Shown here: in pieces, positions 41,570 through 53,239 of the stretch | How the letters are laid out: the number at the start of each line of letters is the position of its first letter | How positions within the stretch are numbered: position 1 is the first letter of the stretch | Assembly: GCA_016648135.1 (NCBI GenBank) | Contig: JADDOH010010218.1 | Coordinates: forward strand, 62,001-126,000 | Origin: Agrypnia vestita | Lineage: Eukaryota > Arthropoda > Insecta > Trichoptera > Phryganeidae | Length of the DNA: 64,000 nucleotides | Direction of reading: 5' to 3' | Position numbers and translations under genes: made by a program | Notes under the pieces: model-generated | Seen by the model: the letters and a program-made list of their open reading frames with translations, nothing else | The model's database searches: none | Told to the model about the DNA's origin: nothing

Positions 41570-42080
41570 ATTACCTACAGACCTCGTCTTGATGGCGCAC
41601 CGTTTCCTACTCATCCCGCATAATGATCTGTTCTCTTTCTCACCCCCTGCGTGCAGCCACCCCCAGGCGAGCTGCAGACGTTATCTGGGCGGACCAACCC
41701 CTAATAAACCACCCCCAACGTTCTGTCCGTGTTATCTTATGGTCTTCTATTAACCGCGGCACTTTAAAATAATCTAAAACAACTTGCCGCTGGTGATAAC
41801 GCTCCAGAAGTGCATATTGGGTCGCCGCACATGCGGGCGAGTTAATCTCCCTTGATGGTTACGACAGTTTGGGATTATGTCTATTATTTTACTGTTGTTA
41901 AATTCGGCTGGGGGACTCTGTCAGCTGTTGTATATCTGAATATAAGTTGTTGTAGCGTAATCTAATACTTGATTGAATTTCAATTATCTGAAGCAACACG
42001 TTCGATTGGTGCGCGCTGGTGTCACGACATTTAGGGATTATTCCGTCTGGAATTTATAGGCCAACGCGATTGTTTTCAGC
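41570..42080. other. repeat-free, moderately GC-rich segment
   Basis: No ORF of note. CCACCCCCAGGCGAGCTGC and CAACGTTCTGTCCGTG patches are seen. Possible regulatory DNA. Confidence 0.2.
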
Positions 42081-42185
42081 TAGCAACGATATTTCCGTCA
42101 TGGAATATGAAGTATGATAATTTTCAATTGACTGTCAAAAAGTCAGACGCTGTATTCTTTGTTCCATATTTTTTACAAGAATGAG

Positions 42186-42310
42186 GTCGGCGCCACACTA
42201 CGCGGATATCCCGTCGCGTCTTTTACAATATGCGCATCAATTTGTTTTGCCGATTTGACGCCACGTAAAAGACGCGGCGGAAGTTCCGCGTCGATATATA
42301 TATCGTCGAT
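42186..42310. mobile_element. partial Harbinger-like MITE
   Basis: Begins GGTCGGCGCCACACTACGCG, matching the terminal repeat of the 48.1-kb MITE. An inner inverted repeat CGCGTCTTTTAC/GTAAAAGACGCG follows. The right end is lost. Confidence 0.5.
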
Positions 42311-42319
42311 ACCTACTGC

Positions 42320-43080
42320 TTTATTTCGGCTATTTTTTTTCAGGAAATATAAGAGAATGTTTTGTTAATATACAATAAAATCCAAATCTTGCGTGAAGCC
42401 GGTAGCATCCCCTTACATTTTTGCAAATTTGCAATTTCGAGCGACTAGTGCACGGTGCCGATAATACGAATATCTTTTGATGTAAAAACATGAGATTAAT
42501 TTTATTGCAGAGTATGGTCATTTGGCATCTGTTTTACACGATAAAATACTATACCTAAAGAAAGTGATCTACTCTTATTGCCTTTTTTGCAATTAACAAA
42601 AAGTGTACGTAAAATATATTAATACTATCCAGCACTTAGACGCTAGTCGAGCAAAGATGTGTTATTATAATATATCTGAGCCATTTTCATTAACAATTTA
42701 AACGATTTATTTGCACTTACATTTTAATTTGTTTTTCGCTGTCATTGTATAATAAATTGCTTTAAAAATACTGTACAAAAAGTATCGTTATAAATATGTC
42801 ATGTTTGGTACACCGTACTACTAATGGCATGTTAAAAACCCCATAAACAACATGGAGCAGACGTTCGGCTCCGTGGTATCTATCGGTGTCCCCAAGCTAT
42901 TAGACTCTGTCCATGAGTCATGATTTGTTCCGCAGCTTAACTGGTTTTAGTACCTCCCAAAGGAAACAACTTCTCTCAACTCAGTAAATGAGAATTGTTG
43001 GCTTCATGTACTTGCTATTCGTACGTACGTACGAATATATTGCGGCTACTTTAATGTGAAGGCTATTTTAATTTAATTAC
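42320..43080. other. unassigned stretch
   Basis: No supported feature. GTACGTACGTACG occurs at 43021-43033. Confidence 0.45.
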
Positions 43081-43143
43081 ACTTACGTATACAACTTATA
43101 GAGATATATACTTACGTGTACGAGTTATAGAGATATTCATATA
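43081..43143. repeat. 31-bp direct repeat
   Basis: ACTTACGTATACAACTTATA then CTTACGTGTACGAGTTATAG, both followed by GAGATAT: two diverged copies in tandem. Confidence 0.7.
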
Positions 43144-43375
43144 CATAGATCGCGAAACAAAAGGACGGTATATTAATTTGAGTTTATCACAAAATATAAT
43201 TTTATTGATTACTTCGTGGTACATTTTAATTACAATAAATTCCGCAAATAACTGCGTATAATACGTACACAATTATTTAAAGATATTTTTTATTATTAAA
43301 TCTTAATAATAATTTTTTTAATGGTATGATTTTTGTGCTTGACTATTTTAGATATTTTTTATTTTTTTGCCATAG

Positions 43376-43491
43376 GTAACTCCGTTAGTGTCAAGTTCAA
43401 AACAATTCTAATTTTATTTATCTTTGCCACCATCTTGTATGTAGGCTCTATTTTCTTCGCAGAACCAGGCAAAAACGGCGAATTCGAAGAG
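43376..43491 (+). CDS. candidate exon with a transmembrane segment (weak)
   Basis: A T-rich tract ending TTTTTTTGCCATAG precedes the open segment, a good splice-acceptor context. The frame then reads NSVSVKFKTILILFIFATIL followed by YVGSIFFAEPGKNGEFEE, i.e. a short basic start, a hydrophobic segment of about 20 residues and a polar lumenal-type tail, as in type II membrane proteins. AAGAG|GT at 43487-43493 could be a donor. No family was recognised, no neighbouring exon was found, and it could be a chance frame. Confidence 0.25.
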
Positions 43492-44257
43492 GTTTTGAGA
43501 ATAAAATTATTCTCCTACCATAAAAGATAAAATGTTCTAGTTTTCACTGGTATAAATAAGACACCACAAATAAGCTTATAAAAATATAAACTATGACTTA
43601 AATAGTTTTTTTTTCTCTTCATTTATTTTAGTATTGCATACAGTTTATTACAATTTTTTTTCTATTCTATTAAAAAAATAAAATACATAACTTATATAAT
43701 TGCGTTATACATAGTATCTCTTTATTTAAGAGCATTGCTCTTGTGCTCGGAAGAGGTACTTTGCATTGTCGCATATAATAATTATTTTACATTATATTAT
43801 ATATAAAGGGTGAAGTAGAGGAGTGAAATGTTTTTAATTTTGAGGGTAATGGTGTCTAGTTGTTTTTATTGAGATGTTCTCTTAATTTGTTTTTCAATTG
43901 TTTTGTATTCTGTATATTTTTTATTTACATTACTGTATGTAATGTAACGTAAATGATCTTGAGATGTGACATATACAGGAACATAATCACCGCTTTTGAT
44001 GATATTTTAAGGTAACTAAGGGTTGGAACAACAAGATAAAATTTTTTGTGTATAAGTATGACTAATAGTTACAAAAAATATACAGCTATAAAAAATAAGA
44101 GTCTTGGTCAAGACCTTTTCCTGTCGTTTTTGGCATCAGCGTTTCAAAAATTTCACTTTTTACTAATTTCATGGTCGAATATATCTCGATTGGAGTACCA
44201 GTTAATTATTTTTTTACCCAAGAATACGTGTACTGGTATATAACCAAACCTATAAGA

Positions 44258-44520
44258 TTATTTTTTTAATACATAAATAAATAAATTACAAAACAAACGG
44301 AGTTGATATCGTACATTCAAATTATCGCTGCGCATTCCGCAGAAGCGACTGCCAACATTATGGTTCCTATATATCAAGTTTCCCGCATTAACATCTGTAA
44401 AATACACACGCCCGACGATTTTTAAAGTTTCCTGAGATAAATAATATATATATTTTTTCGTGTCAGATTTCTCATGGTCCTCGCCATCACAAACCATCAA
44501 TCCTTCTGATTTTACACATT
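44258..44520 (-). CDS. candidate protein-like segment of unknown function (weak)
   Basis: The minus-strand frame reads KSEGLMVCDGEDHEKSDTKK, then IVGRVYFTDVNAGNLIYRNH and NVGSRFCGMRSDNL. The composition is balanced and unlike the low-complexity chance frames nearby. A possible donor GTACGA follows the N-L-N codons near 44318. There is no good polypyrimidine tract upstream and no known domain. It could be an exon or an old element fragment. Confidence 0.25.
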
Positions 44521-44849
44521 TTTCAAACTAGCATCTTAACACATTCAACTGTCTAAATAAATTCTAGTTAACTATTATGAGTTGACCCGCATCTCTCCAG
44601 GAACAAGATTGTATTTGGATTATTAAATTGGATGTATACATAAACTATGTTATTTCTACAAGAGTTTAATTATAATTTTATATTTTACTCCTCAAGTTTC
44701 TAGAATAAAAGAATCTCTCATCATTATTACATTCAAATATAAAAAAATTAATTAATTTTGTAAATGCCTAATCAATTAATTATTTGTATTTTGACCCAAT
44801 TCATGTAAAAAAATCTTTATTAATGTAGTCTGTTAAATACTTCGTTACT

Positions 44850-44995
44850 GGTTGATGAGCGATTCTGATACTCTCGAAACTCGAGTAGTTAAATATAAAA
44901 TTATAAATAAACTCACCTAGGGATAAAAATAGTTGTTTTTCAATTAATTTAATTACAGTCATGAATAACTTCTACAACATTAACTCCATCAATAA
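44850..44995 (+). mobile_element. repeat V, copy 2, with degenerate hammerhead-like hairpin
   Basis: TTGATGAGCGATTCTGATAC, CTCTCGAAACTCGAGTAG, then CATGAATAACTTCTACAACA and TTAACTCC. The hairpin and 3' end match the 49.1-kb copy; the CTGANGA core is disrupted. Confidence 0.5.
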
Positions 44996-45060
44996 ATAAT
45001 ATATTGTACTACCCGTACACCCGTCTTTGCTAAGCCCTAGTATATATAGTATATATTTGA

Positions 45061-45225
45061 CGGTCCACGGACAGGCTGTGATAGCAATGTCGCTAGGGTG
45101 CCACGCTGGCATTCGCGCGTCCCAGGTTCGCACGTTACTTCCAGCATTAGAAAGAAAGTACGGACGGTTCATGAAGCTACGGACAGATATACAGACAGAC
45201 AACAAAATTATTATGTTTGATTTAC
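45061..45225 (+). mobile_element. SINE-like repeat S, copy 3
   Basis: CCCAGGTTCGCACGTTAC has a B-box-like GGTTCGCAC. TACGGACGGTTCATGAAGC and GGACAGATATACAGACAGAC follow, then ACAAAATTATTATG. The upstream part (GATAGCAATGTCGCTAGGG) could be a degenerate A-box region. The tRNA origin is suggestive only. Confidence 0.4.
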
Positions 45226-45639
45226 TCCATAAAGATACTACCTATATTTTTATTTTTCTTGTTTCACGCTGTGCAGATATTTTAAATTATTTTTGAATTA
45301 CCATATCAAAGCGAGGAACCCGGAATAAATCAGATTATATGTGACTATCGCAAGTAGATACTCATGTATGCAAGGCTGATACATCAGAGTCTAGGAAAAA
45401 TCTGTGAAAGATATTTTTTTTAGGGTCGATCTACACTATCGGGCCGCTCGCGGTTCGCTACAGGTCCACTCTCGCTCAAGTAAAATCTCATGACGTCCAC
45501 ACCAGTTTCGATCACGCTTCTACTTTTTTGATCAATTTGATCTGATCTACGTTTCAAGTCGGACGTGTATTATATAATTATTCACCCAAGTTATTTCAAT
45601 CATGTCCAATTAGTTAAAAACATTTTTTCTTAAATGCTA

Positions 45640-45835
45640 TTTAATTTTTGTATACGGCCACGAGCACTGGATCTTGACCGAAAGAACCCGCTAGGACTAG
45701 TAGGAGTTACCAGAAGGGACAGAATCAGAAATACTCGAATAAGAGAATGTCTCGAAGTAGAACCCTTGTTGACGTTTATCGAGAAATCACAGATAAGGTG
45801 GCTGGGACATATCTTGCGGATGCCGGCAGAAATAC
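45640..45835 (+). pseudogene. RTE-type LINE fragment
   Basis: The frame 45634-45870 includes GLVGVTRRDRIRNTRIRECL and EKSQIRWLGHILRMPAE, a block found just before the GRPxxxW motif in RTE-like proteins. Both ends are missing. Confidence 0.65.
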
Positions 45836-45889
45836 TGTTCTATTTATGTAGTATTAAAACAAATTTTTAATATTTTACAGAAAATAAGT

Positions 45890-45990
45890 CAGAAATATGG
45901 AAAAAAAATGCAAACTTTGAAGTCTTTTATCACTTTAACTATTGATATTAGGAAATTGTTGCTTTGACATTTTCGAAACGTAATAAAGGA
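45890..45990. repeat. fragment of palindromic MITE family P
   Basis: AAGTCAGAAATATGG, ATGCAAACTTTGAAGTC and ACTATTGATATTAGG match one arm of 27953-28460. Confidence 0.6.
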
Positions 45991-45999
45991 TTTAATCTT

Positions 46000-46815
46000 C
46001 TAAATGAAGTATATATATTAATACAATCCTACTTATAGTATATTTTTCTAGTACAAAAAATCTTAAAATCATTAATTGAACGAAATTCTAATCACCATCG
46101 TAACCCAATTAATAAAAATTCGAATCTTCTTGGTAAACCGATGGTATTGGTAAATCTCTACACATTAATACCTACCATTATGCTACCAATAAGTACAAAT
46201 AAGTATATTTATTAATTTAATTGAATATTTGTTTTATAATTTTATGTTAAGAACGTGTAAGTACTAAAATATAAACCAACGCTTTATATTCTAACACAAA
46301 AATTGGAACTGTATACTTATAGCTGTATTATCGTGGAGTAGAAAGATGGTAGAGTGCTCAGTAGTCCGTGAGAAGCACAGGAATCGACACTTGGTGCCTA
46401 TAAAATCTTTTTTATTTCAAGATGGTTATAAAACTAAAAGTTTTACGAAATTTACGAACGCAGTTTTCGTGACAAATTTTTACTGGATTCTGTGGTGAAT
46501 TAATATATTCTAAACTTGTTAAAAAAAAAAATTTTACATGTGTAAAATATATTTGTAATTATTTTTGTTCTATTGGACACGCTTAAGGGTGTTATCTTGA
46601 ATCAACTCAGTCTTTTGCCTGTTTACAGCCACCTTGTAGCGAAACAGGCTTTTTAGGTGCTTCAAAACTGTTTCAAAACAGACGAGCAAACTCGATAACT
46701 TGCGATTTGTAGTGAGTCAGCAGTTTAGTTTACATCAAAGTTCTCGCGAGTTTGTAAACTCTCTCAATTTCAAGTTTACATTCAGTTGAGAATTTTTTGA
46801 ACAGTATGAAAGCAT
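46000..46815. other. unassigned stretch
   Basis: No supported feature. A tRNA-like run near 46350-46400 was judged too degraded to call. Confidence 0.45.
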
Positions 46816-46819
46816 CGCC

Positions 46820-47022
46820 GAGATGATTTAGCCGTGTGGAATGGATGAGTGAGAAAAGGATGTTAAAGAAAGTATACGATGCAAGTGTTGAAGGCAGCAG
46901 AAAAAGAGCATGACCAGATAAAACATAGTCGAGGCAAAAGTGGGATTTAGAGTGTGGCGTTTTGTCCTCTCTGCCTATCCCCTTGACGAAACGCTATGAT
47001 GGGTAATAGTTAATTAGTTTAT
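46820..47022 (+). pseudogene. LINE-A copy D: 3' end
   Basis: GAATGGATGAGTGAGAAAAGG, TGTTGAAGGCAGCAG and TTTTGTCCTCTCTGCCTATC match the family. About 100 bp is missing in the middle relative to copy C. The 3' end is followed by GTTAATTAGTTT. Confidence 0.6.
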
Positions 47023-47024
47023 AT

Positions 47025-48100
47025 TCTGATTCATTTATCATACTAAGAAATGGACATGTTTACATCATTGAAACAATAATGAATTCAAATTGAGCCTTTT
47101 AACATTTGGATCTTTGGAGAAACAAGCATCGCAAAAAACGCTATAATTAACCGTGTTCTCGACGCATATATGTAACATGGCTTTTGTAGATTTTGATAGG
47201 TTTTGTTTAAATTTTGAGCAATTTACTTAATCTATTAGGGGTAAACTTATTATGCTACATATTTTGTGTCACACGCAAGCGTGCAGGCACACAAACACAC
47301 ACACTCATACACACAAATGATTAGTGAGATAATAAAGAGGATTCGATAATGTTACCGATTGGTAGATGAAAGCTCACCAATTTGGTAGTGAAATGAAAAA
47401 TTCCCACTCCACCTAGAGGGAATCGACGGGGGTTCATATAATGTGTCGTGTCATGTGTGGCAAAGCATGTAAGAGATACATAAGGTGCAAATAAATAGTG
47501 AATTATATTCTAAATCTTTTATCTAAAAGTTTATTATGAATTAGTTGAGATTACAAGCGAACTTACTCTTATAAGATTAAATGCTTCTAGACGAACAATC
47601 AAAGATGGAATGAAAAAATAGCACAGAGCCATGCCGTTTCTGTTATTTATCGCTCACTTTAAGGTCAATCTAGACTATGGCCCACGACAACCATAAGATC
47701 ATATTTCTCACTGCGCAGAATGTCCTGAGTATGCACCTTTCCTTCATTTGATAGTTCTCTTATACCTTCATTGGCAATGTGATCATCCTAGGAGATTTTA
47801 TGCATTCGTGTGTACAGCCACGTGTCGATGCCTCCAGTATTTTGAGAGTGGCTTCTTTTAGATACATTTTATTGCCCTCCAACGGTTGTTAAAATCCCAA
47901 TCTCTCTTTTCCCGGTCGGCGAGTGAGTCTTCAGATGCCAAAGTAACATTTGTAGAGCGCCTGTATTATTTTTATGTCTAATGCCTTATTGGTTATGGCA
48001 ATTAAGCCCATATATTAAATTTGTTTTTTTCACACTGCTGCATTTCTTTTGCACATTAAACTTGCGTAAATTTCATCTCTTTCGGTTTACAAGTAGACAT
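47025..48100. other. unassigned stretch
   Basis: About 1 kb without a supported feature. A CA-rich run (ACACAAACACACACACTC) is at 47290-47315. Confidence 0.5.
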
Positions 48101-48107
48101 CCTTTAA

Positions 48108-48471
48108 GGCCGGCGCCACACTAGGCGTATCTTCCGTTGCGTCTTTTCCGTCGCGGAACGCCGCTACATTTCTTTCCATACAAAACGCACTTATCGAAGA
48201 CACTGAGCGGATCATCGGTCGATCCGCTGGCGGAACGCTCGCTTCAACGTCTGTTCGATTCTCGGCCCGCGGAACTTACGTCAACGTAAAATCGGTGATG
48301 TCGCGTCTCATGTTTTTAAATGCAAAGCGCCACATTCGACGGATCGTCAGCACTGCGTAAGCACGTGTGTTTGTTGCAGACTGAATCCGCCGCGGAATAT
48401 TGTATGTGACTGCTAAATTCGGTTGCGGATTTGACGCGACGTCGGAAGATACGCTCAGTGTGACGCCGGCC
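48108..48471. mobile_element. MITE, Harbinger-like, 364 bp
   Basis: Ends GGCCGGCGCCACACT and complement GGCCGGCGTCACACT, extending inward to CGTATCTTCCG/CGGAAGATACG, give TIRs of about 30 bp. TAA flanks both ends (48105-48107 and 48472-48474), the 3-bp TWA duplication of PIF/Harbinger elements. It is GC-rich relative to the host and non-coding. Confidence 0.85.
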
Positions 48472-48479
48472 TAAATGTG

Positions 48480-49120
48480 TATTTCATCTAAATCGACTTC
48501 TACCTCATCCCTGGGTGCTTAAGTATGCTCGTACATACCGCGGCACAATATTGCGCAAGTCGCCCGTAATGTCGGTAAATCATGACTTCCTTATGCAGAG
48601 GAATTCGCGATTTTCCTCTGCGAAATGAATTTTCTCCACTTGAGAATGAATCTTTAAGAGACGCCTAAAGCTGAATCGATCTTCAGACTTTATAGAGCTT
48701 GTATTACGAATTCTGCGGCACGAATTCCGTAGAGTACTTGCTTAGACTGTACCGTTTATTTTTGAAAATCTTATTGTATATTTGAACCCACGGGGATATG
48801 CTGCGCGTAGGGCGTGGTCCATGCCATTTGAGGCGCGGTACTTAATAGTTATTCAGTTTCTGTAAAAGACCCGAATTATGAGATATACAAATTTAGGTCT
48901 GGCTTACGAGAATAGGGTTGGTCTAACAGTAAAATGGCCGTCTTCGTAGTATTTGCTTATCCCCTGGTCTGGTCCTCTCCTCTCAATATTTCCGTTACAC
49001 CCAAACTTCCATGTTACACCAGTAACTCTGCTTCCTTTTATTATTTTAGTATTTTTCCGTATTTAAACCTAAGACATGTTTTCTATATTTAAATGTACTT
49101 TTTGTTTAATAATTAATGTT
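48480..49120. other. unassigned stretch
   Basis: No supported feature. Confidence 0.45.
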
Positions 49121-49124
49121 TAAT

Positions 49125-49270
49125 ACTTCACCTATCGATGAGAGATTATACCTCTCGAAACTCGAGTGGTATAATGTATAATTAAATTCAAGTAGAATTA
49201 CCATAGTATTATTACATCCATTTTGAAGATCATCATGAATAATCTTTACAAAGTTAACGCTGATCCCAAC
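49125..49270 (+). mobile_element. repeat V, copy 3
   Basis: CGATGAGAGATTATACCTCT, CGAAACTCGAGTGG, then CATCATGAATAATCTTTACA and AAGTTAACGC. GAGAG-ATTATAC-CTCTC-GAAAC is a clean hairpin, but the CTGANGA box reads CTATCGA. Confidence 0.55.
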
Positions 49271-49274
49271 AAAA

Positions 49275-49625
49275 ATACAATTTATAATTTTTCGAAATTT
49301 TCTTATCTAACTTTGTGAAATGCCGTTTTGCTTTCACATTTTGTTATTAAACACTGTTTACTTTTTATTATTTATATCAATTCGAACATTTTCTCGTATT
49401 CAGTAATATTACTAAAACTAAACTTAAGATTAAAGGATGACGTGAGGAGTCGGGTGGGTGTAGGGGCGTGGTTACTAAGCGCAGAAGAAGGTACGAAGTA
49501 GAAGGTGTTTGAATATTAATTACATTTTTGTTACAATTTAAGTATTTTATAAATGTGTCATTTTGAAGTTACAAGCTTTATTTTTATCAGAAAGCATCTG
49601 TAATAATAAAAATATACTGTGTAAG
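49275..49625. other. unassigned stretch
   Basis: No supported feature. Confidence 0.5.
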
Positions 49626-49627
49626 TT

Positions 49628-50313
49628 AAGGAGGTAAGCGACATCAAAGTTAACCTTTTTTTTTTGCACAAATTTGATTTTTTAGCGCGGCTTAGATCTT
49701 TTTATTTGACTTCTTATCAATGCGAATGTTTAATATTCTGTATAAATTAGATTCATGGTAGTTTAACATTGCACAAAATATAAGTCAGAAATATTGAGAA
49801 AAAATGTTTTATTTATTTATTTTATTTTTCAAACTTTTATGTCGCTTATCTCCTTAATCATTTATATTTTCTATTCAAAATTGAATGAAAAAGGTTTGCG
49901 ACATCCAAGTTTGCATTTTTTTTTCAATATTTCTGACTTACATTTGTAAAATATTGGACTATCATTACAGTTACATTACAACTTTATATCGAATATGAAA
50001 AATTCATTGCCTTTAATACAAGTCAAATAAAATAATAAAAACATTCCAATTCCAATTAAAATTTCTGCAGGATTTTTATAATTTTATTTCACTTGTATTG
50101 AAACGAATGAATTTTTCGTAATCGATATAATTTTGTATTAACAATCCAGCGTTTTACAAAAAATAAGTCAAAAATTAAAAAAAAATGTAAACTTAGATGT
50201 CGCATATCTTCATAAGTATTGATATTAGGTCATTGTTGCTTGAACATTTTCGAATCATAATCAAGGCTGAAATATAGTCCTGCGAGGTTATTAATATTTT
50301 CCAAATAACCTTG
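49628..50313. mobile_element. two overlapping or nested copies of palindromic MITE family P
   Basis: 49628-49860 is one foldback (GTAAGCGACATCAAAGTT against AACTTTTATGTCGCTTA). From about 49895 to 50313 is a second, matching 27953-28460 up to its right end CCAAATAACCTTG, with its left end missing. Confidence 0.65.
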
Positions 50314-50319
50314 TATAAA

Positions 50320-52080
50320 TACACATTCGTGGTGATATAATATTTGGAACGAATTATCAAGCTACGTTTTTTCCCAAACTACCCAAAGATATTTTGATAA
50401 ACGCTTACAACTGTTACGTTATAAATTTAAACGGTTATATCATGACCTTGACAAGGCAGCAGGGACGATAATGTTGAGAACTTATGACTTATTATTTTGG
50501 GCAAGACGCCCAGAATAAAATCAACACAAGGACAGAATGATAAATAGCCCGAAACTAAAGGTTGGGGATTAAGACCACAGCCAAAAAAATGTTTCCAAAC
50601 TCTATTCTATTTGTCTTAACCCTTTGTTCACCGAATTACTGAAAATACCTAATTGACATTTAAGATGTCATTTTTTATTTAGCAGAATGTTACATAAAAA
50701 TGCTTTTTAAATATCTATGGGCAAAAGAAAGAATCGAATAAGTTAAAAATATGTAGGTTTTCAGGAGAACCAAAACGAAATATTGGAATGTTATTTGTTA
50801 ATGAAATATATCTTGAAGCCTTTTTTATTTTCAGTAGTTTTGTTTTTTACACAAGAACCTTGAACCAAGTTGACTAATGTCGTTGTTTCTTGCCAAATTG
50901 TTCAAATAATTATTCATTTCATTTTTCCTTTTTCAAAAAATTAAAAAAATACTTTTTTTTTGACTCATCTAATCTTTCTTTCTAGATATGTATCTAAAAA
51001 ACAACTCTGCATACTTAAGTTAAAACTCTATTATATTGACCTACTCGGTTGTTCCTTTCGCCCACAGATATATAAAATGATATCTTATTATATGGATAAA
51101 ACAATTTTTGATAAAATAAAAATTCTTTCATGATTATTACATGTACAAGTAGTATGTAAAGACAAAACTAATATTTGTCTAGTACAAAATAATTTTATCG
51201 TATTTATATCGTCGTACACATAAACAAAAATATTTTCACTTTTTCCAGTGTCAGAAATAAATATTTTTTACTCTACAACTATCTGACTTGGCACTAATTC
51301 CACCTTATGAGAATGTTGAAATAATTAAGTTTAACATGGTTCCTGAATCGTTTTAATATTATGGTTTGTAGTTTAATAGGAACAAATCCTAAGTCTAGGG
51401 TATCCGATGGTAATTTTTCTTTTAGATTTAAATAATTTTTACGATTAATTAAGTATTTAATATTTTAATAACAAGCGTATTGTCTTTAAAAGAGGGGGCA
51501 GTTTTATACATTGCTTTAGTACATCCAGAAGCAATAGCAACAAATGAAGGGTTAAATATCTTATCTCATTATCTTAAGTGTTAGCAAATGTAAGGTTTAT
51601 TTATATTGCTGTCACGAGACGAGATTCAATCAATCAGTATTAGCGATATAAATATTACGTTTGTATTGACAATTCTGTTAAAAGATTAATTCAAAATGTA
51701 TTCCAAAAACATAACTTTTTAATCTTAGCAATGAAGTAGAAAAAAATTCAATCACTTGAATGTGGTGATTTACTAAATTAATCACTGAAATACGTCCCCC
51801 AGCAGTTGGTTCGATTCATCCAATCGACAGACGCTCGAACACTTCTTTTCATTTTTTTTAATGTTAAGAATGTAAAGACGCATTTTATTATGATGAGGGG
51901 AGAACGTTCTCATCAAATATTCGGTACCAACCTATTAAGAACGAAGATGGAGGATTGATAGTAATATAACCTACACTGTACTCGTAGATATCTATATATG
52001 TACATAGATATGGGAAACCAAGCAATCGCGTAGGTTTTTAGTGATGGCCAAATAATAATATTTTAAACAACATTTCTATC
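50320..52080. other. unassigned AT-rich stretch
   Basis: About 1.8 kb, the longest plain stretch in the window. I see no gene, RNA or repeat border. Confidence 0.5.
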
Positions 52081-52084
52081 AATC

Positions 52085-52215
52085 AAGGATTTACGACCTA
52101 TCGTACGGCTGGCTTAAGTGATCACTTTACACAATGTAACGTTCGCCATTTCCACCCATGATAGAATACCATGCCTACTAATTTTTGGAAGTTGTATATA
52201 TTTTAATTATACGGC
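52085..52215 (+). repeat. interspersed repeat T, copy 3 (partial)
   Basis: GGCTGGCTTAAGTGATCACT, ACACAATGTAACGTTCGCC and TTTTTGGAAGTTGTATATA. Confidence 0.65.
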
Positions 52216-52383
52216 TTGTTTCATATATGTGTTGCAACAATCCTCAGCGCGGCCGGCATCCAAAGCTTTTTCTTTCCCCTTAAATGACCACAGATGTCAC
52301 TAATGAGACATCTATTTTTGATTAACTGGAGTTTGTTAGCAATATCCTTTATCTGTGTAATGAGATTCTTCCGAATTATTAGC

Positions 52384-52484
52384 ATTACACTAGAATACGC
52401 TAGAAATATTATTTCAAATTTATTAAAATCCTACCATTACACTAGAATACGCTAGAAATATTATTTCAAATTTATTAAAATCCT
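52384..52484. repeat. tandem duplication, 2 units of 52 bp
   Basis: ATTACACTAGAATACGCTAG and the following bases occur at 52384 and again at 52436 without visible change. Confidence 0.95.
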
Positions 52485-52500
52485 TTTTACCAGTATTTTC

Positions 52501-52687
52501 ATTCAGAATATTTTGAGTATGTCCAAATTTTTCAGAACAGTACTGGATTTTTGTCACAGGGACATTATTAATCAATCAATATATTATAAATAGATATTCT
52601 ATAATATATTGATTGATTAATTATGTCCCTGTGACAAAAATCCAGTACTGTTCTGAAAAATTTGGACATACTCAAAATATTCTGAAT
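52501..52687. repeat. 88-bp near-perfect palindrome
   Basis: Left arm 52501-52588 and right arm 52600-52687 pair with a single mismatch (52566/52622) around an 11-nt spacer. The inner part of the arm (TACTGGATTTTTGTCACAGG) is repeated in diverged form at about 52719-52745. It is non-coding. Confidence 0.95.
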
Positions 52688-52969
52688 ATTTTTATATGTA
52701 TGTTATGAGAACACAATTACTGGATTTTGTCTACAGAGGGATAATGTTTCTTTTTCTTATACTGACTGAAGGCCACTGGAGTTTGTTTGTGCAGAGTTTA
52801 CCGCCCCTTGTGATGTGGACTCCTAGCTGTCTTTCCATTTTTTGGGGGTCTTCCAGGCATCTTTCTTCCCTCTGATTTCCTATATAGGGCAAGATGTGGT
52901 AGCCTTTTGGAGTCCATTCTTTCCACGTGGTCTCTTTAATACCTTCACCTTTAGATAATTATTAATTAA

Positions 52970-53200
52970 GATAAATTATAGAAGTCTCACAGAAGCTACT
53001 CATATGGGATACGTGTGTCGAAGTCTTAGGGTGGCCCAGTGCTTATGACCTATGTGCTGGCTTAAGTGATCACTTCACACAATGCAACGTTTACTAATAC
53101 ATCCCTCAGTAGTTGTTTCAATTCACTGAATTGACGGGCACGTAGAAAACCGTAAGAACATCCACATTTTATCAAATTTTTGAAAGTTGCATATTTGTTA
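52970..53200 (+). repeat. interspersed repeat T, copy 4
   Basis: GAAGTCTCACAGAAGC, GGCTTAAGTGATCACTTCAC, CAATGCAACGTTTAC, AAGAACATCCACATTT and TTTTTGAAAGTTGC, in family order. A reversed edge (TTTCGTTTCTGTGAG) recurs at about 53500. Confidence 0.7.
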
Positions 53201-53239
53201 CAAATCAGTTTCTTTTATATATTTGAATAAATAATGTTA

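Noticed and set aside
45425..45545. MITE starting TAGGGTCGATCTACACTATC
   Set aside because: Looks like a DNA-element end but no matching inverted end or duplication was found.
46350..46400. tRNA-like or SINE head (GATGGTAGAGTGC...GGAATCGACAC)
   Set aside because: Box B is degenerate and no body shared with another copy was found.
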